This document shows positions 58,044-64,000 of a DNA stretch of 64,000 bases, piece after piece. Each line of letters begins with the position of its first letter. The first letter of the stretch is position 1. The DNA lies in the NCBI GenBank assembly GCA_000432775.1, contig HF990410.1:62001-126000 (forward strand), in the 5' to 3' direction. A program made the position numbers and the translations under genes. The notes under the pieces are model-generated. The model was given only the letters and a program-made list of their open reading frames with translations, did no database searches and was not told the DNA's origin. The stretch comes from Alistipes sp. CAG:831 (GTDB taxonomy: Bacteria > Bacteroidota > Bacteroidia > Bacteroidales > UBA932).

Positions 58044-60233
58044 CTATTTTGAAATTCTGGCCGCCGACAGTACCCCGCGGGTCTTGCGGATGGACGAAAG
58101 GATCTTGTCCAGCATGTAGTTGGAGGAGACTGATATCTGCATCCTTACATCGAATTCACCGGAGTTGTGTCCCGACCTGGGAGTCATGGACGAGGATCGG
58201 AGGGAGGCTCCGAAGCCCGTAACTGTCTGGATTATCGCCGGATATACGGAAGAGTCGTCAGTGATGACCTTGACCGTCGTCTGGAAACTGCTGGTCGTGG
58301 CCGTCTCCTTCCAGCGGACTTTCTGGATACGGTACGGGTAGTTCTCGATGAGACGGGCCGCGTTGGGGCAGGAGAGACGGTGAATCTTGATGCCGTCCTT
58401 GACCGAGACGAAGCCGAACACCTCGTCCCCGTAGATCGGGTTGCAGCAGCGGGCCATCTTGTAGCTGACATTGCTGAGCTTGCCGTCGATGACCAGATAG
58501 TCGTCCGGTCCCCGTCTTTCCTTGTCGTTGCCGGCCTGGGTATTCTCCCTGACTGGCTGGGACTGTGCGGCTGCAGCCTGCGGCTCCTCTTCCTTCTGCT
58601 GTTTCCGGGCGATGAAGGACTTGATGTCCATGATATCCACTCTCTCATCGGCTATCGCTGCGTACAGGTCGCTTATGGTCTTCAGCTTGTGCATCTTGCA
58701 CAGCTCGGTGAGATTCTCGTCGGAGAGGTCCATCTTCCAGTTCTTCAGGCGGCGTTCAAGCAGCTCGCGGCCGGTAGCGGCTTTTTTGAGCTCCTCTTCC
58801 TTGAGTTTCAGCTTGATCCTGTTGCGGGCCTTGGACGTGACCACGAAGTTGAGCCAGTCCGGGGAGGGCCGCTGGTTCCTGCCGCTCTTGATTTCGACCA
58901 CCTGGCCTGTCTGTAGTCTGTCCTTGATGGAGGCGGGCCTGCCGTCTATGGTAGCGCCTATGCACTTGATACCGAGATTGGTGTGGATGTTGAACGCGAA
59001 GTCCAGGACAGTGGCGCCCTTGGGCAGCCGCCGCAGCTCTCCGTCCGGGGTGAAGACGAAGACATCCTCGGACAGGAACCGGGAGACGTATTCGTAGTCG
59101 TTCCTGTTGTCGCTCTCGAGGATGTTGCGCACGCTCTGCAGCCAGGGAGTCAGGCCCTTTTCCTCCTTGATGCCCTTGTAGGCCCAGTGGGAGGCGTGCC
59201 CGTTCTCGGCCTCGTCATCCATGCGGCGGGTGCGGATCTGCACCTCCACGAAGATGTCTCCGCGGAAGCGCACGGTGATGTGCAGGGACTCGTAGCCGCT
59301 GCTCTTGGGCTTGGATATCCAGTCCCTGAGCCTCGATGTGTCAGGCTGGTATTCGTCCGTGACTATGGAATAGGCTTTCCAGCAGAGCTCGTGCTCCTTT
59401 TCGAGGCTGTCGGCCGGAGTGTCTATGATGAGGCGGACGGCCAGCAGGTCCATGACTTTCTCGAAAGGAATGTCCTGCTTCTGCATTTTCTTCCAGATGG
59501 ACCAGGCTGCCTTGGTGCGCTGCTTGTAGGTGACCTTCATTCCGGCTTCGGAAATCTTGCGCTTGATGGGAATGAGGAAGGCGCTGAGCATCTCCTCGCG
59601 CTCGGCGGCCGTGGCTTTCAGCTTGTTGTTGATCTCGCGGTATTTCTCCGGCTCTGTGCAGCGGAAGAAAATGTTCTCCAGCTCGGTCTTGATGCCGTAG
59701 AGTCCCAGCTGGTGGGCAATGGGGATGTACAGGAACATGGTCTCGGTGACTTTCCGTTCCTGGGAGGCCTTGGGCAGCAGCTCAATGTTGCGCATCACGT
59801 CGAGACGGTCGGCTATCTTGATGAGCATGACCCTCGGGTCGCGGGAGTAGGAGACGATCAGGCGTTTGTAGTTCTCGGCCTCAAGGCGTGTCTCCTTGGG
59901 CTTGATGGCGGCTATCTTGTTGAGGCTCTGTGCGATGTCTATTATCTCAGGGGAAAATGCTCCTTTCGGGAGGTTCTGCAGTACCTCGGGGTAGAAGCGG
60001 ATGGTCTCGTGGAGGAATACGGCGATGACGCTCTCGTAGCCGAGGTGGATGTCCTCGGCCACGATGCGGGCCACACCGAGGGGATGCTCGATGAAGGGGT
60101 GCCGGTTCTCCCGGAGCTTGTCCTTCATGGCCTCTTCGGCGATATGACAGGCTCTGGTTATCTGTTCCTGCTGCTCTCTTTCGGGGTAGCAGGCGAGGAT
60201 GGCTTCCAGGGTTTCTTCTGCTGCTGTGCTCAT
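58044..60233 (-). CDS. RelA/SpoT-family (p)ppGpp synthetase with degenerate hydrolase site
   Basis: 729 residues in the RSH order: HD-like domain (about 25-180), synthetase (about 240-360), TGS (about 405-465; VFTPDGELRRLPKGATVLDF), helical/zinc-finger (ARCCNPIYGDEVFGF near 605) and ACT (about 655-729). The synthetase core looks active: RLRDWISKPKSSGYESLH and VEVQIRTRRMDDEAE. The hydrolase centre is not: the usual HDVVEDT reads HETIRFY at residues 75-81, and ADRLHNMR reads ADRLDVMR. It is therefore predicted RelA-like (synthesis only). Its ATG overlaps the uvrB stop (ATGA) and uvrA follows after 14 nt. Confidence 0.9.
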   Translation of the reverse strand: MSTAAEETLEAILACYPEREQQEQITRACHIAEEAMKDKLRENRHPFIEHPLGVARIVAEDIHLGYESVIAVFLHETIRFYPEVLQNLPKGAFSPEIIDIAQSLNKIAAIKPKETRLEAENYKRLIVSYSRDPRVMLIKIADRLDVMRNIELLPKASQERKVTETMFLYIPIAHQLGLYGIKTELENIFFRCTEPEKYREINNKLKATAAEREEMLSAFLIPIKRKISEAGMKVTYKQRTKAAWSIWKKMQKQDIPFEKVMDLLAVRLIIDTPADSLEKEHELCWKAYSIVTDEYQPDTSRLRDWISKPKSSGYESLHITVRFRGDIFVEVQIRTRRMDDEAENGHASHWAYKGIKEEKGLTPWLQSVRNILESDNRNDYEYVSRFLSEDVFVFTPDGELRRLPKGATVLDFAFNIHTNLGIKCIGATIDGRPASIKDRLQTGQVVEIKSGRNQRPSPDWLNFVVTSKARNRIKLKLKEEELKKAATGRELLERRLKNWKMDLSDENLTELCKMHKLKTISDLYAAIADERVDIMDIKSFIARKQQKEEEPQAAAAQSQPVRENTQAGNDKERRGPDDYLVIDGKLSNVSYKMARCCNPIYGDEVFGFVSVKDGIKIHRLSCPNAARLIENYPYRIQKVRWKETATTSSFQTTVKVITDDSSVYPAIIQTVTGFGASLRSSSMTPRSGHNSGEFDVRMQISVSSNYMLDKILSSIRKTRGVLSAARISK

Positions 60234-62230
60234 TTCCTTAATTTCATTAGTCCGTACATCTCGTCCCTGTACTTGGCTGCCGCCGTGAAGTCGAGGGCCT
60301 TGGCGGCCTCCTCCATCTTCTTTTTGGCGGCTTCGACGGCCTCAAGCAGCTGCTTGGGGCTCATCTTCGATATCACCGGATCCTCAGCGACATACCGTAT
60401 ATTGTCCTCCTCCTCTGGCTCCTTGTAGGCCCCGCTTATGGCGGCCAGGGAGTTCTTCTTGTCATTGCGCACCTGGGTGGGGGTGATGTGGTGCTTCTCG
60501 TTGTATTCCGCCTGTTTGGCGCGGCGGCGGTTGGTCTCGTCAATTGTTTTCTGCATGGAACCGGTGATGGTGTCCGCGTACATTATCACAAGACCATTCA
60601 GATTTCGTGCCGCACGTCCCGCAATCTGGGTCAGGGCCCGGTCGGAACGCAGGAATCCCTCCTTGTCCGCGTCTATAATCGCCACCAACGACACGTCCGG
60701 CAGGTCCAGTCCCTCGCGCAGAAGGTTGACTCCCACCAGTACGTCGAATCTTCCGGCCTTGAAGTCCTCAATGATCTCCACGCGCTCGAGAGTGTCCACG
60801 TCCGAGTGGATGTACCGGCAGCGCACCTGCCGCTTTGTCAGGAATTTCTCCAGTTCCTCGGCCATGCGTTTGGTAAGGGTGGTGACCAGTACCCGCTCGT
60901 CCTTCTCCGTACGCAGCTCTATCTCCTCCATCAGGTCGTCTATCTGGTTCTTGGAAGGGCGCACCTCTATCGGAGGGTCGAGCAGGCCGGTGGGACGCAC
61001 CACCTGCTCGACGATGAGGCCCTCGCTCTTCTCCAGCTCGTAGTCTCCCGGAGTCGCGCTGACGAACACTCTCTGCCCTAAGATATTCTCGAACTCGTCG
61101 AACTTCAGCGGGCGGTTGTCGGCGGCTGCCGGAAGGCGGAATCCGTATTCGATCAGGACCTCCTTGCGGGAGCGGTCTCCTCCGTACATGGCCCTTACCT
61201 GCGGGAGCGTCACATGGCTCTCGTCGATGAATGTTATGAAGTCCTTGGGGAAATAGTCTATGAGGCAGAATGGCCGCTGTCCTGCGCTCCGCCCGTCGAA
61301 GTATCTGGAATAATTCTCGATACCGGGGCAGTAGCCCAGTTCCTTGATCATCTCCATATCGTACTCGACCCTCTTCTTGAGGCGGTTGGCCTCGTGCTGC
61401 TTTCCGATGGAACTGAAATACTCGCACTGCTGCATCATGTCGTCCTGGATCATGCGTATCGCATGGGCCGTGCGCTCCTTGGTGGTGACGAAGATGTTGG
61501 CCGGGTAGATGGATATTTCCTCCAGGCTCTCTATGCTCATGCCGCTGACCGGGTCGATGATTTCGATCTCTTCAATGGTATCTCCGAAAAATACAATCCT
61601 GCAGCCGCTGTCCACATATGCCAGGTAGATGTCTATCGTATCGCCCTTTACCCTGAAGGTCCCGCGCTTGAAATCGGCGTCGCTGCGGTTGTAGAGAGCA
61701 TCGACGAGGCGGTACAGGAGCTTGTTGCGGCTGATACGCTGCCCGGCCTTCAGCGTGATGGTGTTGTCATGGAAGTCCTGCGGGTTGCCGATGCCGTAGA
61801 GGCAGGATACGGAGGATATCACTATCACGTCGCGGCGGCCCGAGAGTAGGGCGGAGGAAGCGGACAGGCGCAGTTTCTCTATCTCGTCGTTGATGCTCAG
61901 GTCCTTCTCTATGTAGGTGTCGGTCACGGGGAGGTATGCCTCAGGCTGGTAGTAGTCGTAGTAGGATACGAAATACTCTACGGCATTGTCCGGGAAAAAG
62001 GACTTGAACTCCCCGTAGAGCTGTGCTGCCAGGGTCTTGTTGTGGCTGAGTATCAGGGCCGGCCGCTGCAGCCGCTCGATCACGTTGGCCATCGTGAAAG
62101 TCTTGCCCGAGCCGGTGACTCCGAGCAGGGTCATGGCATCCGCACCGGCATTCACCGCCTCGCAGATTTCCTTGATGGCCTCAGGCTGGTCGCCTGTGGG
62201 GCGGTATGGGGACTGAATCTTGAACTGCAT
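60230..62230 (-). CDS. uvrB: Excinuclease ABC subunit B
   Basis: 666 residues. DNA-loading helicase-like component of UvrABC. Walker A TLLGVTGSGKTFTMANVI near 38-55, beta-hairpin YYDYYQPEAYLPVTDTYIEK near 95-114, the DESH box FIDESHVTLPQ near 338, motif V/VI regions LVGVNLLREGLDLPDVSLV and QIAGRAARNLNG, and a C-terminal UVR domain (LLEAVEAAKKKMEEAAKALD). Start at 62230 (MQFKIQSPYRPTGDQPEA) is preferred over an in-frame codon at 62281. First gene of the operon. Confidence 0.97.
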   Translation of the reverse strand: MQFKIQSPYRPTGDQPEAIKEICEAVNAGADAMTLLGVTGSGKTFTMANVIERLQRPALILSHNKTLAAQLYGEFKSFFPDNAVEYFVSYYDYYQPEAYLPVTDTYIEKDLSINDEIEKLRLSASSALLSGRRDVIVISSVSCLYGIGNPQDFHDNTITLKAGQRISRNKLLYRLVDALYNRSDADFKRGTFRVKGDTIDIYLAYVDSGCRIVFFGDTIEEIEIIDPVSGMSIESLEEISIYPANIFVTTKERTAHAIRMIQDDMMQQCEYFSSIGKQHEANRLKKRVEYDMEMIKELGYCPGIENYSRYFDGRSAGQRPFCLIDYFPKDFITFIDESHVTLPQVRAMYGGDRSRKEVLIEYGFRLPAAADNRPLKFDEFENILGQRVFVSATPGDYELEKSEGLIVEQVVRPTGLLDPPIEVRPSKNQIDDLMEEIELRTEKDERVLVTTLTKRMAEELEKFLTKRQVRCRYIHSDVDTLERVEIIEDFKAGRFDVLVGVNLLREGLDLPDVSLVAIIDADKEGFLRSDRALTQIAGRAARNLNGLVIMYADTITGSMQKTIDETNRRRAKQAEYNEKHHITPTQVRNDKKNSLAAISGAYKEPEEEDNIRYVAEDPVISKMSPKQLLEAVEAAKKKMEEAAKALDFTAAAKYRDEMYGLMKLRK

Positions 62231-62248
62231 GGACTGAAAATCAGTATG

Positions 62249-62256
62249 CGAATATA
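62249..62256 (-). promoter_or_regulatory. -7-like box of the uvrB operon
   Basis: The minus strand reads TATATTCG, one mismatch to TAnnTTTG, 18 nt upstream of the uvrB start. Confidence 0.4.
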
Positions 62257-62363
62257 CTAACTTCCGGCGAGAATCCTGCAATGGAATTTATGTAGGAACT
62301 GCTCATCTTTTTATGATGTGATTCTACTTGAGGGGTGCTCTCTTGAAAGCTCTAGTTACAAGT

Positions 62364-63110
62364 TCATCCCTTGAATACACATGATAATTCTGGCATTTGT
62401 TGAATGATTTCACCGTTTAGGAGTTTCCCGTTCGCATGTTTATTACGTTTTATACCGTCCGCGCCCCATGTTCCCCATTGCTTGAAAAAGAAGCGTGCGT
62501 CTTGTTCTTCAACTTGCCTGCGTATTTTTAAAACCCAAGGCTCTTGCATTGGACGGGCTTGTTGGCCGCTTTCGCCACCAACAATAACCCAGTCAATTCC
62601 AGCCAAATTGAGTTCACCAAGATCTTCCACTAACGGTTCGCATGAAAGAAATTTGACCGTGGCTTGTAATTTACGTAGACAGTCTATTCTAAAACGATAA
62701 TCTTTCGCCTCTACTGTAACGCCGAGCCAAACATTTTCAGGAATGTTACGTGTCGCAAAATATTCAGCCATTCGTTCTGCTCTTTTTGTAAGGATTTGGT
62801 ATCTGTGTTGAGGCGTTTTCTTAATGACATTAAATATCTTGTCAACAAATTCAAATGGTACCTTTTCATGGAAAAGGTCGCTCATTGAACAAACAAAGAT
62901 GTTGTGCGAACTCTTCCATGCTAATGGCTCTTCAAGGCATCTTTCATGAAGGGTGACAGTAAATCCATTAGCATACTTTTCTTGTCCCATCGCTTTGAGA
63001 CGGCGAGACATCATTTCTGCATAACAGTGCAGGCATCCTGTGGACTTCTTTGTGCATCCAGTAATTGGGTTCCACGTTTTATCAGTCCATTCTATCTTCG
63101 TCGTTTTCAT
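62364..63110 (-). CDS. DUF5131 / phage Gp37-Gp68 family three-Cys-motif protein
   Basis: 248 residues. The N-terminal IEWTDKTWNPITGCTKKSTG / CLHCYAEMMSRRL block has C-x6-C-x2-C, reminiscent of radical SAM Cys motifs, and is the mark of the family. Also SHNIFVCSMSDLFHEKVPFE near 88, RYQILTKRAERMAEYF near 118, WLGVTVEAKDYRFRID near 142, FLSCEPLVEDLGEL near 168, WVIVGGESGQQARPM near 190 and FFFKQWGTWG near 225. The family is found in phages and accessory loci; the reaction is not established. It overlaps the TcmP gene by 4 bp. DNA is markedly AT-rich relative to uvrB. Confidence 0.88.
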   Translation of the reverse strand: MKTTKIEWTDKTWNPITGCTKKSTGCLHCYAEMMSRRLKAMGQEKYANGFTVTLHERCLEEPLAWKSSHNIFVCSMSDLFHEKVPFEFVDKIFNVIKKTPQHRYQILTKRAERMAEYFATRNIPENVWLGVTVEAKDYRFRIDCLRKLQATVKFLSCEPLVEDLGELNLAGIDWVIVGGESGQQARPMQEPWVLKIRRQVEEQDARFFFKQWGTWGADGIKRNKHANGKLLNGEIIQQMPELSCVFKG

Positions 63111-64000
63111 AAAACTTCAATTTTATATTCTTCTACTCTATGAATATTTGAACTTTGTCTGTTGAACCCACCTTGAATTTTTACTTTCTTTTTTTCAACA
63201 AGAGACTTAGCAACATCAACAAATAATTTCGGTTCACAACCATGCGACAAAACCCATTTCAAACCTTCTATATTGGATTTAATTTTGCCATTCAGAATCA
63301 ACAGTTCTAGTTCCTCTTTGATTTTTATTTTCTTTGTCGTATTTGTTGGATTATAGAACAAGGAGCCTTTTTCAAAATCATTGTCAATGTTACAATTTGA
63401 TTCACCAGAATTTTCGTCCTCCATCCAACAAACTTTTACAAACTTTTCCATGCCTAAAGTATGGTTTGTTCCAAAGATTAATCCATAGTAATTCGCCCCC
63501 TTTTGTATTGTAAAATGATGGATATAATACTCCTTATCTGCAGGAATAAGATTGCGAAAGTAGTCGGCAATGATTCGATGACACTCCTTCGGTTTTTTCT
63601 CTTCAAAGTCAAGCCTATTCGTATCAATATATGTCTTAACCGCATCCACATCCCGAAACCGTTTGATAAACGAAGAAGATATAAAGAAAATAAAATCTGT
63701 TAATGGCGAAGTTGCCAATTTTAAGAACACATCTTTAGTGATTTGAGAAAAGCCATATTGGTCTAATAGAACAAATTTCGCATAGCTCTTGTTTGCAAGG
63801 ACAGCTCTAAATTTTTCACTCTTCATGATTTCTTCAAAAGAAGCGTCTCTGCAATAAATGGTATTTGAATAGACGCATTTTTCAAGAGGGCAAGCAGATT
63901 TGCATTTTAATAAGAAGTCTTCTGTTGCCTTGTCAAGCAATTCTCTCTTCTCTTTTTCCTTCTCATTAAAACCAAAAACCACATGTTTATGATTCTCTGC
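63107..64000 (-). CDS. tcmP: Three-Cys-motif partner protein TcmP (N-terminus beyond window)
   Basis: 298 visible residues, with the frame still open at the right edge, so the N-terminal part is missing. The visible sequence fits TcmP, the regular partner of the DUF5131 protein: HVVFGFNEKEKEKREL, FVLLDQYGFSQITKDVFLKL near 80, IFFISSSFIKRFRDVDAV near 105 and a C-terminal winged-helix-like part (LKWVLSHGCEPKLFVDVAKS, then VKIQGGFN). A GTG at 63982 could start translation but is unlikely because homology-like sequence continues upstream. The last 4 bp are shared with the DUF5131 gene, so the two are translationally coupled. AT-rich. Confidence 0.82.
   Translation of the reverse strand, partial: AENHKHVVFGFNEKEKEKRELLDKATEDFLLKCKSACPLEKCVYSNTIYCRDASFEEIMKSEKFRAVLANKSYAKFVLLDQYGFSQITKDVFLKLATSPLTDFIFFISSSFIKRFRDVDAVKTYIDTNRLDFEEKKPKECHRIIADYFRNLIPADKEYYIHHFTIQKGANYYGLIFGTNHTLGMEKFVKVCWMEDENSGESNCNIDNDFEKGSLFYNPTNTTKKIKIKEELELLILNGKIKSNIEGLKWVLSHGCEPKLFVDVAKSLVEKKKVKIQGGFNRQSSNIHRVEEYKIEVL

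Overview
The window reads as chromosome of a member of the Bacteroidota, most likely order Bacteroidales, at roughly 55% G+C. The evidence is the repeated Bacteroidota-type -7 box TAnnTTTG in front of many genes, and several families that are typical of the phylum: DUF4290, BACON/BspA-type lipoprotein domains, DUF3857/transglutaminase proteins, an ECF sigma factor with a DUF4252 partner, and a periplasmic GH2/GH63 pair. An Alistipes-like gut organism would fit the G+C content and the [FeFe] hydrogenases, but the genus cannot be fixed from sequence reading alone.

Layout. 1-11.4 kb is housekeeping: the N-terminal part of malic enzyme behind a secreted phosphoesterase, an initiator tRNA, hisS, rfbC/rfbD (dTDP-rhamnose), DUF4290-ftsK-LolA-like, a Nudix enzyme, a short rubredoxin and enolase. 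11.4-20.3 kb holds a CoA-transferase, a secreted beta-galactosidase with a GH63 lipoprotein, and an ECF sigma / membrane anti-sigma-like / DUF4252 / outer-membrane barrel operon. 20.3-35 kb is accessory. It contains a WYL regulator divergent from a DUF234-type ATPase, two paralogous AAA+ ATPases that share a 35-bp upstream module, a BACON-LRR lipoprotein, a possible UDG-fold protein, a TrmH-family methyltransferase and its decayed paralogue, an AT-rich PD-(D/E)XK nuclease gene, and small nuclease and phosphoesterase genes. A third copy of the 35-bp module stands in front of the decayed methyltransferase locus.

35-41.9 kb carries rtcB, mazG, tcdA and two DUF3857 exported proteins. 41.9-50.3 kb is a hydrogenase region. 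It starts with a signalling block (two DRTGG proteins, two stand-alone HATPase proteins, a PHP protein and a protein that matches a group D putative sensory [FeFe] hydrogenase). A promoter and four structural genes follow, encoding an NADH-linked, probably electron-bifurcating [FeFe] hydrogenase (HndB-like, NuoF-like, catalytic HydA, NuoE-like). 50.4-62.2 kb has prfA, an alanine/glycine:Na+ symporter, a secreted phosphatase, and a minus-strand operon uvrB - RSH (p)ppGpp synthetase - uvrA - BASS-type transporter. In this RSH protein the hydrolase active-site residues are replaced. The right edge (62.3-64 kb) is AT-rich and holds a DUF5131 three-Cys protein overlapping a TcmP partner, a pair known from mobile and accessory loci.

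The points of highest interest are the sensory hydrogenase block next to the catalytic hydrogenase, the AAA+ paralogues with their shared promoter module and decayed third locus, the hydrolase-dead RSH inside a uvr operon, and the DUF5131/TcmP pair. All functional statements rest on motif reading; no database search was run.
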